A DNA stretch of 64,000 bases from Tillus elongatus (lineage: Eukaryota; Arthropoda; Insecta; Coleoptera; Cleridae): NCBI GenBank assembly GCA_964006375.1, contig OZ023265.1, forward strand, positions 149,598,269 to 149,662,268. The letters run 5' to 3'. The position numbers and the translations under genes are program-made. Below are positions 38,410 through 50,109 of the stretch, piece after piece; position 1 is the first letter of the stretch; every line of letters starts with the position of its first letter. The notes beneath the pieces are model-generated. The model saw only the letters and a program-made list of their open reading frames with translations, was not told the DNA's origin and ran no database searches.

Positions 38410-39712
38410 ATGAACAATCTCGTAACTTTTGCTGTTTTTGCTGCTTTTGTCGCATTCGTAAGCGCTGTGCCAGCTTATAACATAATACAAGGTACTGAAG
38501 GTCAACAGTACTACATGATTCCAGTCACCAGACAAAGAAGGTAATTAATATTTTCACAAAATAAATATGTTACATTGTATTTTTCTTAAATAAAGATTTA
38601 TGCTAATTATTGTTCTTTGTGGTACAGACAAGCTAAGACTGAAGTGGTTGTCGCGGGTCCTGATTTAACTGCAGGTGTGAAACATGGAGGCATAATCGCT
38701 GAAAACGAAAATCATGAACTGGGAGGGCAGGTTTCATTAACGAAACAATTTATTCCTGATTCTCCTATAACAGCAACTGGAGAACTAGATTATTTACACA
38801 AAGATTCAGGTTAGTCTATCATTTAATTTGTAATCTTTTTAAGGACGTTACTCTTATATTGCCAATTCAGTCATAAAAATTTGCAATATTTTCTATCTAT
38901 TTACACTTTAAAAACAAAATAATGTAGTAATAGTAATAGTTTATTGTGACAATAATAGTACAAAGCGCCTTACAAATAAGTATTTTACTTGTGCTTGCAA
39001 ACAGCGCAATTTAATCAGTTATCATCCAAACGTTGATATTCCAAATTTCTTGACAGTGACACTTTTCTAATTTGGCAGACTTCAAATTTTGATCAATAGA
39101 CAATAATTGATTTTAAAACATTCCTTCTTTCTGTCTTCAACTAAAACCAATCCATTTCCACTACTCTCTATTACACCGTTACTCTTTCTAAAACATAAAT
39201 TTTCTATTTTATCCAAATATTGAGTTAAAATTGTATGTTTTTTCCCAGACAAAATTGACACGTCTAGCTACTATTTATGTACCAATGAAATCAAACAATC
39301 CTCCCGTGGACATTTTTGCTGTTAACCAGCATATTCATCAGCTTTTACAACTGGTGGTAGACACTTGTTTTTGAAAAGCTAATATTATTTAAAGCTCAAA
39401 AAACTTACAAGTTAAAAAAATATAACACATTTTGTAAATCAGGCAAAGATTTATTGGAAATGGTTTAGGTTTAAATTACATTTAAAATGTATTTAAATAT
39501 TTTTTGCTTTAACAGGTTCTGGATTAGGTGCTACAGTTAGGCATTATCAACATGGAAGCACTGATGTTGGGGTAGAAGGCAAATATAATCTATATCAAAA
39601 CGGTAATTTAGGTGTTGATTTAACCGGAGGGTGGCAGAGGAGTTATGGAGGACCTGGAGGGACCAGTGACCCATCATGGAACACTATGCTGCGAGGGCAT
39701 TACGATTTTTAG
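38410..39712 (+). CDS. Attacin-like glycine-rich antimicrobial peptide, copy 6
   Basis: Exons 38,410-38,540, 38,628-38,809 and 39,516-39,712; 169 residues. Intron 2 is 706 bp because of a 350-bp retroelement tail. Distinct residues: signal MNNLVTFAVF, propeptide IIQGTEG (Gly for Asp), exon 2 NENHELGGQ (Glu for Gln) and exon 3 GGPGGTSD. RQRR is kept and no stop or splice defect is seen. Confidence 0.82.
38927..39276 (-). mobile_element. 3' tail of a non-LTR retrotransposon in intron 2 of copy 6
   Basis: 350 bp absent from the other copies, flanked by ATGTA at 38,922-38,926 and 39,277-39,281. Read on the minus strand it ends ...GTCACAATAAACTATTACTA with a short TTACTA repeat, the usual look of a 5'-truncated retroposed tail. 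Confidence 0.65.
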
Positions 39713-39989
39713 TTATAAACTAACGTTTTAAACTTGATTGTGTTAGTTTTATTAGGAAAAAGCTTATTTATTATTTGTTTGTTGAACATTTTAATATATG
39801 TTTTTTATGTTAATTATATGGTTTTTCATTGGCTTCCTTTTCTTAGACACCCCGTATGAATGAAAGAAGAAGTAGAAAATAATACTACTGTTTAAAAGAG
39901 TATAATATGACACTCGTATTGCCAACTTTGTTGAGTTCATTAGATAATAAATTAAACTGCCTAGCTGTGGTCTAATAAATATTTTTTTA

Positions 39990-40146
39990 AAAGTTTTATG
40001 GTAATGAATTTTCATAAAAACATTTTACTGAAAAAAATATTCAGTAAGAGGAGCTCCCGACTTTTGTATTTTATAAAAATATCTTCAAATAAGCGCGAAC
40101 TAGGCCCCCTAAAACCCATACCCAGGGTTAGTTTCAATTTTTATAT

Positions 40147-40237
<91 letters not shown>

Positions 40238-40240
40238 CAA
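39990..40240 (+). repeat. TA repeat linked to attacin copy 6
   Basis: Same position and flank as after copies 4, 5 and 7. Confidence 0.78.
40151..40233. repeat. (TA)n tract 12
   Basis: About 83 bp, ending AGTACCAAA as after copy 7. Confidence 0.97.
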
Positions 40241-40543
40241 ATGTATGTAAGTTTAAAGACAAAAAAGTTATAGGTATTTAAAGAAAAAAATGTGGGGTTT
40301 TCCTCAAAACGCCAAAGTCGCGATTTGAAACGTCAAAATTGGCAACATTTAGGCAAAGAACCTGAAGCCAAAATTTTTTTTTCGCTTAAACGTCGAAAAA
40401 AATACAAAACGTATAGAAAACATGATATGGGAGCAATTTTTTTTGTCACTATGTCTGTTTGTAGTCGCAACACGTTCACCACTCACTTAGTGTTTTAAGA
40501 CTGGCTATACTACAGCCGTGTTATTTTTGGTGCATTTTTGCTA

Positions 40544-40604
40544 CAATTAGTATGCCGTACTGAAGAGCTCTAATGAGAGCGAAACCGGTCTACGGTTCTA
40601 ATTG
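40544..40604 (+). ncRNA. Type I hammerhead ribozyme, unit 1
   Basis: All conserved positions are present. Distal stem I CAATTAG (40,544-40,550) pairs with CTAATTG (40,598-40,604). An internal loop TATG / TT follows. Proximal stem I CCGTA (40,555-40,559) pairs with TACGG (40,591-40,595). The core CTGAAGA is at 40,560-40,566. Stem II GCTCT/AGAGC has the loop AATG (40,567-40,580). Then come GAA (40,581-40,583), stem III ACC/GGT without loop bases (40,584-40,589), and the cleavage triplet GTC ending at 40,590. Predicted cut is after C40590. The loop-less 3-bp stem III suggests action as a dimer or between neighbouring units. Confidence 0.85.
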
Positions 40605-40850
40605 TTGCGAGAATGCATCTAGTCTTACATACTTTGTCCCTATATTGGGGTAGAAATGGGCCAGGGCTAACAATTTTTTAAATTGTTAGTTAGTTGTATA
40701 CTGTCTCTATTTTTAACACTCTGTGTTATTTGGAGCGGGCGTGACAACATAGTACTTGGTTCCGAACTAGGTGGCGACACGTTCACCACTCACTTAGTGT
40801 TTTAAGACTGGCTATACTACAGCCGTGTTATTTTTTGTGCATTTTTGCTA

Positions 40851-40911
40851 CAATTAGTATGCCGTACTGAAGAGCTCTAATGAGAGCGAAACCGGTCTAC
40901 GGTTCTAATTG
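40851..40911 (+). ncRNA. Type I hammerhead ribozyme, unit 2
   Basis: Identical in all paired and core positions to the unit 1 motif: core CTGAAGA at 40,867-40,873, stem II at 40,874-40,887, predicted cut after C40897. The distance between the two cuts (307 nt) would be the monomer length. Confidence 0.85.
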
Positions 40912-41000
40912 TTGCGAGAATGCATCTAGTCTTACATACTTTGTCCCTATATTGGGGTAGAAATGGGCCAGGGCTAACAATTTTTTAAATTGTTAGTTAG

Positions 41001-41771
41001 TTGTATACTAGTGATGGGAAAAACAGTTATTTTCTGTTAACAGTTGAAGCCGTTAACGTTATTTAATAATAACCGCTGAAAATAACGGCTTCAGTTATTT
41101 TAACTGGATAGTCGATCGATAGTATCCTACATTCCCAAAGCTGTGAGCGATAGCGAGCACACTAGTATAAATACATTGTATTTTCACCCCGTTATTTCAC
41201 GTAGTGTATAAATCTCAAATTTTGTCGATATGAAAAGGAAACAAAGGGTTAAGAAATTATAATAAGCGTGTCGTAAATATTTTGCCACTCTGAAGTGAAA
41301 CTTTTATAAATCAGAAATAAGAATTTACTTAGATGTTTTAGGAATTATAAACTAGTCATTTCTCACAAATTTATTTTATCAGGGTCTTTACGTAAATGTC
41401 AATTCCACAGCAAGAATCAATAAATATCATTATTTATCACGCCTTGGGACGTTAGACGTTAGAACTTTTATTGCTACACAGGGAGTGATTCTAAAAACTC
41501 CATAACATAACGCAGCTAATAAAATTTCGGTAAAGAAACAGTATAAAAAATTGAGTTTGAGTTTTAAAAAAAATTGGAAGATATATAGTATTAATTGTTT
41601 ATTTACTTAATTTAATATTCGTTGTTTTAAAATTAGTTTCAAAAATTTCAAAGGGCTGTAACTTGGAGGAGAAGGGGTTTTAAGAAAAACTTAATAAGAA
41701 GACACCCCTTATTTTTCGCCAAAGAATCACCCTGTAAAATTTTTCGCATCAATTTGGAAGCACCCTGTATG

Positions 41772-41845
<74 letters not shown>

Positions 41846-42552
41846 TTTAATTTTTTATATTGAAATGTAGGTATATAGATATTAAAAAATGTTGTATCAT
41901 TATATTTTTTTAATCAATTTGATAACTATTATCAGACAAACGAAAATGACGTGTTAACTGTTTTCTTAGGTAATGTATACAAATTTAAATAAATAAGTAC
42001 TTTAATTTCACGTGAAATAACCCTATTTTGCGTTGTCTATAGTGAAAGTAATAACACGTTTTTACAGAAATTCATCTTTTTACCCAACATTTTTGATTAT
42101 TAAATATATGGCTTTACATACTAGTGGGAAACTCAACTGTTTCAAAAATAACAGCTTCTCAGTTTAACAGAATAACTCTGTGTAGTAGTGTCGGTATGCC
42201 GTATCCCCATCAACAACCGGTTAAAGTTAAAATTAAAATTAAACCGACCGTTTTATTGTACCGAAGATCGTACGTCCCTAAAGCTGTAAGCGAGAGCGAG
42301 CATTCCCAATCTCAAAGCTATTCATCCCGTTAAATGGTTAAATAACAGTTGCCGATGAAAACCGATGTTTATTCATCGAACCTAGTTGCAGTAGAATTGA
42401 AACAGACACGACTCCGAATTCTAGGTTAGTGTAAAAAGCGTTACTTTTTAAGCCGTTATTTTTAGAAATCGATAACCGGTGGTTACCGTTACGGCTCGGT
42501 AACAGCTTAAAAATAGCTGACAGTTAAATAACGACCCATCACTATTGTATAC
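41001..42552. mobile_element. Non-autonomous hAT-like element with 8-bp target duplication
   Basis: The 1,536-bp element occupies 41,009-42,544, between direct copies of TTGTATAC at 41,001-41,008 and 42,545-42,552. Its ends are inverted: TAGTGATGGG at the left and CCCATCACTA at the right, with subterminal CAGTTATTTTC / GTTAAATAACG similarity. An 8-bp duplication and a TA..ATGGG terminus fit the hAT superfamily. No transposase is encoded. The interior holds (TA)n tract 13. Removing it restores a perfect 307-bp repeat. Confidence 0.88.
41776..41842. repeat. (TA)n tract 13
   Basis: About 66 bp inside the hAT-like element. Confidence 0.97.
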
Positions 42553-42647
42553 TGTCTCTATTTTTAACACTCTGTGTTATTTGGAGCGGGCGTGACAACA
42601 TAGTACTTGGTTCCGAACTAGGTGGCGACACGTTCACCACTCACTTA

Positions 42648-42648
<1 letters not shown>

Positions 42649-42735
<87 letters not shown>
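42649..42735. repeat. (TA)n tract 14
   Basis: About 86 bp, directly abutting the partial third hammerhead repeat. Confidence 0.97.
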
Positions 42736-42740
<5 letters not shown>

Positions 42741-43718
42741 ATTTTCTTGGGTTAAACTTCGTCCAGAATTGATTAAAACTCGACGTTTTGATTCCTGTTT
42801 TGGAGCGATAATCAATAGGTTAAGGAAATATGAAAAGAAATGAACTCCAACGCCTCAATCTTCCTACTCCCCAAATCTCGCTGAAGGTCTCAGTTTCTGA
42901 AAAAGATCTCTCCGTTCCAGAGTTGACCACACTGAGATCTTAAATATTATATAAATCATCTGAAATTACCTGCGAGAAATAATTAGACTCAAAGTGAAAC
43001 TTACAACAAAGAGGTATGGTCATTTTGGGATGATCACTTTTTTAGCGGCCACAAAAAAAATAGCATTTTCCGACAGCACATCATGTAATAGTGCTAAAAA
43101 ACATTTTAAAATGCATTGGAGGGGAGATATACATGCCAATTCATTAAGTGACCGACATTCATATCTCGGTCACTTTGGTAACCAGAGCTTCGGAGAAAAC
43201 CGAGAGGTTTTTTCAGGTAGTTTTCTTATTCTTGCCACCAGATAATTTTTGTATATAACTTTTTGAAGGCTGTTATCTCAAAATATTTCTATTACAATGT
43301 TATTATCTTTTTTAGTTTCCTAAAACCCCTTATTTTGTTCTATATTTTCTGACTGACTTACGACTCTCTTACTTTAAAGAGTAAGTACATCAATGAAATT
43401 GTTTCGACAAGTACAACATAATGACATTCAAATTCAATATGACTCCAATTTGAAAAATCAAAGTTGATGATAATTCTAAAAAAAAAATGAAACGTTGGAC
43501 TTCGGTTCTGATAACATTTTCATATACAAAAGTCAACGCCAACTTTGCATAATTTAAAAAATGAAGAGGTTGTTACGAAAATAAGAGATTCTAAAAATGA
43601 GTTTTTTTCACCATATTCCTGGAAGCCTAAGAAGTAGGTCACATTTCTCGTCAATTCATTAGTTTCTTCACTAGATTGTGCAACTTCCTTTCATCTAATC
43701 GATTCCATATCTTTCATA
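42736..43718. repeat. Distal part of unit 6
   Basis: Starts ACATAATTTTCTTGGG and is closely similar to 46,553-47,570. No gene; contains the block ACATTTTAAAATGCATTGGA and CCGAGAGGTTTTTTCAGG. Confidence 0.55.
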
Positions 43719-44379
43719 CAGCAAGTGCGTTATGGTAGTGAATTTTCATAGAAATGAAGAAGTTTTTTTAAATAAATGCTTATAACCTTTTTTCTTGTAA
43801 CATAGAGATCTAAACTTTGGTATGTGGTTTACTTTTCATAACATAAACATAGTTCGCGCTCATTTCAAGACACTTTTTCAAAATTAAAAAGCCTGGATCT
43901 CCCCATTGGTGAACTTTTTCTCCGAAAATTCGTTAGAAATAGGTTGTCGTTAAAAAAATATATATCGATGACAAATAGCGTCACAAGATGAAAATTATGT
44001 AGTATAACGTCAAATTAATAAAATCGTTATACCCCTTCGAGATTTTTTCCAGAAAATTATTTTGAAGGGAGTTATTCAATTTATCCGTTACTTCATTTGC
44101 ACACTGTGTATTCTCGGAAACAAAGTAATAATTTATATTTTATTCAAATCACTTTACATAAAATCATAATTAATTGTAAGTTGTAAGCCCTTTTGTCTCC
44201 TCTCAATACCTTCATAAGAATTGGTAAGAAACAACATTTAATAAAAGTACCTTCTAATAATTATTATCGTGCCAAATTAATATAAACAAGCTCCAGAATT
44301 ACTGGAGATGGTTACGTAATTATCTTGCAGATAACTCTGTAGGAATTGGTATTTTACTAATAAAACTATTGCTTGTTAT

Positions 44380-44500
44380 GATATAATAAATCCCCATCTG
44401 TTAAATAATGTGATTAACTTACATTTTCTCTATATGAAAGAGTATATAAACCAAAATATGGTTATTTAAGAACATAGTCAACTTTTACTCAGGAAAAGAA
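44380..44500 (+). promoter_or_regulatory. Attacin copy 7 promoter
   Basis: GATATAATAAATCCCC at 44,380-44,395, GTGATTAACTT at about 44,410, TATATAAA at 44,453-44,460 and ATAGTCAAC at about 44,485. Confidence 0.5.
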
Positions 44501-44510
44501 GTTATTCAAA

Positions 44511-45458
44511 ATGAACACTCTCGTAACCTTTGCTATTTTTTCTGCTTTTGTTGCATTTGTAAGCGCTGTGCCGGCTCATAACATAATACAAGATACTGAA
44601 GGTCAACAGTACTACATGATTCCAGTCACCAGACAAAGAAGGTAATTAGTATTTACACAAAATAAATATGTTACATTGTATTTTTCTTAAATAAAGATTT
44701 ACACTAATTATTGTTCCTTGTGGTACAGACAAGCTAAGACTGAAGTGGTTGTCGCCGGTCCTGATTTAACTGCAGGTGTGAAACATGGAGGCATAATCGC
44801 TGAAAACGAAAATCATCAACTGGGAGGGCAGGTTTCATTAACGAAACAATTTAGTCCTGATTCTCCTATAACAGCAACTGGAGAACTAGGCTATTTACAC
44901 AAAGATTCAGGTTAGTCTATCATTAAATTTGTAATCTTTTTAAGGACGTTACTCTTATATTGCAAATTCAGTCATAAAAATTTGCAATATTTTCTATCTA
45001 TTTACACTTTAAAAACACAATAATGTACCAATGAAATCAAACAATCCTCCCGTGGACATTTTCGCTGTTAACCAGCATATTCACCAGCTTATACAACTGG
45101 TGGTAGACACTTATTTTTGAAAGGCTAATGTTATTTAAAGCTCAAAAAACTTACAAGTTAAAAAAATATAACACATTTTTTAAATCAGGCAAAGATTTAT
45201 TGGAAATGGTTTACGTTTAGATTTTATATAAAATGTATTTTATTATTTTTTGCTTTAACAGGTTCTGGATTAGGTGCTACAGTAAGGCATTATCAACATG
45301 GAAGCACTGATGTTGGGGTAGAAGGCAAATATAATCTGTACCAAAACGGGAATTTGGGTGTTGATTTAACCGGAGGGTGGCAGAGGAGTTATGGAGGACC
45401 TAGAGGAACAAGTGACCCATCATGGAACACTATGCTGCGAGGGCATTACGATTTTTAG
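44511..45458 (+). CDS. Attacin-like glycine-rich antimicrobial peptide, copy 7
   Basis: Exons 44,511-44,641, 44,729-44,910 and 45,262-45,458; introns 87 and 351 bp; 169 residues. It has the most distinct N-terminal part: signal MNTLVTFAIFSAF and propeptide VPAHNIIQ. Exon 2 has KQFSPDSP (Ser for Ile) and GELGYLHK; exon 3 is of the YQHGSTDVGVEG group with GGPRGTSD, and its ACAGTAAGG and CCTAGAGGAACA spellings match copies 1 and 3 rather than 4-6, which hints at gene conversion. Confidence 0.82.
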
Positions 45459-45734
45459 TTATAAACTAACGTTTTAAACTTGATCGTGTTAGTGTTATTA
45501 GGAAAAAGCTTATTTATTATTTGTTTGTTGAACATTTTAATATATGTTTTTATGCTAATTATATGGTTTTTCATTGGCTTCATTTTCTTAGACACCTCGT
45601 ATGAATGAAAGAAGATGTAGAAAATAATACTACTGGTTAAAAGAGCATAACATGTCACTCGTATTGCCAGCTTTGTTGAATTCATTAGATAATAAATTAA
45701 ACTGCCTAGCTATGGTCTAATAAATATTTTAAAA

Positions 45735-45893
45735 AAGTTTTCTGGTAATGAATTTTTATAGAAACATTTTAGTGAAAAAAAGATCAGTAAGAGGAGATCC
45801 ATACTTCTGAATTTCGAAAAAATATCTTTAAATAAGCGCGAACTAGGCCCGCTAAAACCCATACCCGAGTTAGTTTCAATTTTTATAGGTTTA

Positions 45894-45965
<72 letters not shown>
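45735..45965 (+). repeat. TA repeat linked to attacin copy 7
   Basis: Same flank and position as after copies 4-6, with TATATGTATA before the pure run. Confidence 0.78.
45900..45960. repeat. (TA)n tract 15
   Basis: About 60 bp, the shortest of the four attacin-linked tracts. Confidence 0.97.
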
Positions 45966-46390
45966 CAAAATTTAGGTATGTAAGTTTAACGACAAAAAAG
46001 TTATAGGTATTTAAAGAAAAAAATGTGGGGTTTTCCTCAAAACGCCAAAGTCGCGATTTGAAACGTCAAAATTGGCAACATTTAGGCAAAGAACCTGAAG
46101 CCAAAATATTTTTTTTCGCTTAAACGTCGAAAAAAATACAAAACGTATAGAAAACATGATATGGGAGCAATTTTGTTTGTCTGTCGGTCTGTATGTCTGT
46201 TTGTAGTCACGAGAACTTTAGAGATAATTGATATATCGTGTTCAAATTTGGTATACAGTTAGTACTCGGCAAACGAGCGGTTCGGATTGTTTTTGGGTAA
46301 AATCGCTTTAGCGCATATGAAATGAATGGGGGTCATTTGGTGAAAATTGAAATTTTTTAGTTAAAACTCGAGTAATATAACGTAGGGTTT

Positions 46391-46556
<166 letters not shown>

Positions 46557-46799
46557 ATTTTCTTGGGTTAAACTTCCTCCAGAATTGATTAAAACTCGAC
46601 GTTTTGATTCCTGTTTTGGAGCCATAATCAATAGGTTAAGGAAATATGAAAAGAAATAAACTCCAACACCTCAATCATCCTACTCCCCAAATCTCGATGA
46701 AGGTCTCAGTTTCTGAAAAAGATCTCTCCGTTCCAGATTTGACCACACTGATATGTTAGATATTATATTAATCATCTGAAATTACCTGCGAGAAATAAC

Positions 46800-48130
46800 C
46801 AGACTCAAAGTGAAACTTACAACAAAGAGGTATGGTCATTTTGGGATGATCACTTTTTTTAGCGGCCACAACAAAACTAGCATTTCCCGACAGCACATCA
46901 TGTAATAGTGCTAAAAAACATTTTAAAATGCATTGGAGGGAGATATACACGCCAATTCATTAGGTGGCCGACATTCATACCTCGGTAACTCTGGTAACCA
47001 GAGCTTCGGAGAAAACCGAGAGGTTTTTTCAGGTATAATTCAGGAAATATTTTTTAGTTTTCTTATTCTTGCCACCAGGTCATTTTAGATACAACTTTTT
47101 GAAGGCTCTTATCTCAAAATGTTTCTATTACAATGTTATGATCTTTTTTACTTTCCTAAAACCCCTTATTTTGTTCTATATTTTCTGACTGACTTACGAC
47201 TCTCTTATTTTAAAGGGTAAGTACATTAATGAAATTGTTTCGACAAGTACACCATAATGACATTCAAATTCAATATGACTCCAATTTGAAAAATCAAAGT
47301 TGATGATAATTCTAAAAAAAAATAAAACGTTGGACCTCGGTTCTGATAACATTTTCATATACTAGTGTTTTACAAAAGTCAACACCAACTTTGTATAATT
47401 TAAAAACTGAAGAGGTTGTTACGAAAATAAGAGATTCTAAAAATACGTTTTTTTCAGCATATTCCTGGAAGCCTAAGAAGTAGTTCACATTTCTCGTCAA
47501 TAAATTAGTTTCTTCACTAGATTGTGCAACTTCCTTTCCTCTAATCGATTCCATATCTTGCATATCATAGAAATTCTATTGTTTAGTCTCTTTGAAGTAG
47601 AAGGCATTGAATACAGATGTTCTTGTGTTGTGATGTTTCCCAACCTGGAACCTCTTTGAACTTGTTTTGCCAAACAAATAAACTGATTTTTTAAATGGGA
47701 ATGAATTTCAATGTCATTATGTTGAACTTAACGAAACAATTTCATTGATGTACCAGATGATAGAGCTGAAGTAAAAGATTACCGTCTAACATCAACTTTG
47801 ATTAAATTTAACCCTTTTATCGCCCTTTAATGTAAGAGGATGGTACCTCAGACAAAAAATATTCAACATGATTATGGGTTTTAGCGAAAGTAAAAAGAAA
47901 ATAATATTGTAATCGGAATATTTTGAGATAACAGCCTTCAAACAGTGTCATCGTATAACCCGCCGTCTGGTGGCAAGAATGAGAAAATAAAAAAGACTTC
48001 CTAAACTTTACCTGAAAAAAGCTTTCGAATGGGTTTTCCGAAGCTCTAGTTGCCATAATTACTGAGATATTAATGTCGCTCACCTATTGAATCACCCTAT
48101 ATATCTCGGTTCCGATGCACTTTTAAAATC
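46800..48130. repeat. Inverted repeat of about 220 bp flanking an 800-bp loop
   Basis: The block at about 46,900-47,130 (GCCGACATTCATACCTCGGT, AGAGCTTCGGAGAAAACC, TTTTTTCAGGTA, TTATCTCAAAATGTTTC) recurs diverged and reversed at about 47,920-48,110. No ORF of note lies between. It may be a foldback-type element or two oppositely inserted repeats. Confidence 0.55.
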
Positions 48131-48530
48131 TTTTTACCACTATTACATACATGATATAATGACTTAGAAGAGATATGATATTGCGCATATGCCCCGCCCC
48201 TTCCTATGACGTCACGTGGTGAGTAACGTGATAGAAGTCCAACTACACACTTAAAACAGAGTCAATCGAAATCAAATAGTTTTTATACGTCAGTTTAATG
48301 CGGTTGAAGTTACACCTATATTGTCTTTTTCAGATAATAAAGATCGCACCACTAAATTTAGTCGTTTTTATTTTTATTACTTCCAACTGTATGCACTTAA
48401 ATATTAGTAAAATACGTAATTTGTTAAGAGGTTGTGATGAAACGTCAAACCCCACTGCACGACAGCATATTATTGTTGCATTGGACTCACCACTTGACGC
48501 CATGCGCGTGACAGGTCTAAAAATAGGTAG
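48131..48530. other. Unassigned region with one modest open frame
   Basis: An 85-codon + frame (48,298-48,555) ends DSPLDAMRVTGLKIGSLKTR. No family is recognised. The base composition is less AT-biased than its surroundings, and GTGACGTCACGTGGTGAG lies just upstream at about 48,208. Confidence 0.3.
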
Positions 48531-48969
48531 CCTGAAGACAAGGTTTATGGATTAGATAGGTTGTCTGGTAACTTTCGACCAATCAGAAAATGACGCGGGA
48601 AGACGACACAAGAAGTCCGAATTTAAATCTAGTGGATTAATGGTGCATTGAATATAGAAACCAGCCGGCATTTATATGTCCGTCTTCACAAAGTTATGTT
48701 CTTTTTGAACTTGTAACAATTAAACATTGAATAATAAGTTCAAATGGAGATTTTGTTCACAGAGTAACAAAAAGTATTGAAGTTTTAGGATAATATTCGA
48801 TTTCAAAGTAATGGATTCAGTTGATTGGTTTATCTTAAAAAGGATCAAAAATTAAATAATATTTATGAAATTACAAATTCATAATGCCTCAAATTGGACA
48901 TAATTTTCTTCTTCTAAACTGCAATCTAGGTTTTTGGTTTCTTTTTCTAAATTGTTTTCCTATTTTACT

Positions 48970-49560
48970 TGATAATGTTCATTTAATAACATGCAACTTT
49001 CACAAAAAGTAAATTTTTTAAATTTATAATATTTAGGTGGGTATGTATTTGTACACATACAAAATAGTAGGTTTATAATTTTTGCAATCAATTTACAACC
49101 ACGAAACTCGTACATATTTGGAGTTGTAAAATAGTACACTGAGTTAGCACAATAAGTAAATAATGTTTGTATATAATATTTAAGGAGGTATTTATTTGTA
49201 TACATACAAAGTAATAGGTTTAGAATTTTTACAATCAATTTCAAAGCAAAAAACCATACATCTTGTTACGGATTATAAAATAATAAGACATTGGACTACT
49301 ACATATAATAAGTAAATAATTTTAGCACATAATACTTAGGTAGGTACTTATTTGTACACCTACAAAGTCGTAGGTTTATATTTTTTACAATCAATCTCTA
49401 AACAAAAAACTCATATTAAAATAGTACACAGGGTTAGCACAATAAGTAAATAATTTTAGTATATAATATTTAGGTAGGTATCTATTTGTACACATAGAAA
49501 ATCGTAGCTTTATAATTTTTGCAATCACTTTGTAAACAAAAAAACTTAGACACTTATATT
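48970..49560. repeat. Degenerate minisatellite, four units of about 134-156 bp
   Basis: Anchors (G/A)CAATCAAT or its variant fall at 49,084, 49,231, 49,387 and 49,521. Each unit has TAATATTTAGGTAGGTAT-like, TTATTTGTACACATACAAA-like and GTAGGTTTATAATTTTT-like words. Confidence 0.65.
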
Positions 49561-50109
49561 TGATTAGAAGTTAAAATATCTTTAAAGGCTATTTCACTAT
49601 ATCTTCAATATTAATGCCAGCTTCCTTTAGCCTTTTGTCTAAATCAAAAATATGTTGCTGCAGTAAAATTTTGCTGATTTTCATAGTAATCTATTTTTTT
49701 TTTCTTGAAACACTGGTTTTCAATTTGCAATTCTTGATATTTTCTTTTTAAGATATCATACTCTCTTTCTTTACTAAGGGCTGGTCTATGCTCAAAGTTT
49801 CCCTTTGACGCTTAATTCCATTAGCTGGTTCTTTGATGTTCAATGATGGTTCTTCATTCCTGCTAATTAAACTTTCCACAATAGCTTTCCCATTTTTATG
49901 CATCATTCTCTTGGACCTTTCACTCTCATTATGTTTTTTTTTTGCTTGTTCAACAGATATAATGAGCGAACAGCTGAAAATACAAATTTATTACTTCAAG
50001 TAGATATAATAGGACCCCCATAGGTCTTAGGCAAACTTCAAATAATACGAAGATACTATATACTCTTACACAAAATACATAAATAATCAAAACCAACAAA
50101 CACACACTT

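Larger units (their letters stand above)
40466..42650 (+). repeat. 307-bp tandem repeat array with hammerhead ribozymes (retrozyme-like)
   Basis: The block starting CACGTTCACCACTCACTTAG at 40,471 repeats at 40,778 and, once the hAT insertion and its duplicated 8 bp are subtracted, again at 42,629, giving a period of exactly 307 bp both times. The first two units are nearly identical by eye; the third stops after about 22 bp at (TA)n tract 14. Each full unit contains one hammerhead. There is no ORF. Non-autonomous tandem repeats of about 300 bp with one type I hammerhead per unit are the hallmark of metazoan retrozymes, which are copied through self-cleaved circular RNA. Confidence 0.8.
37454..43718 (+). 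repeat. Tandem duplication unit with attacin copy 6
   Basis: Restarts with the ACTACCATAACGC motif. It matches units 4 and 5 up to about 40,455, where the hammerhead repeat array replaces the expected sequence. Beyond tract 14 it matches unit 7's distal part (46,553-47,570). Confidence 0.72.

Noticed and set aside
48298..48555. Host exon ending DSPLDAMRVTGLKIGS
   Set aside because: No family likeness or clear splice partners; reported only as an unassigned open frame.
48970..49560. CRISPR-like array
   Set aside because: Units are diverged along their whole length with no conserved repeat-unique spacer pattern; it is a decayed minisatellite.
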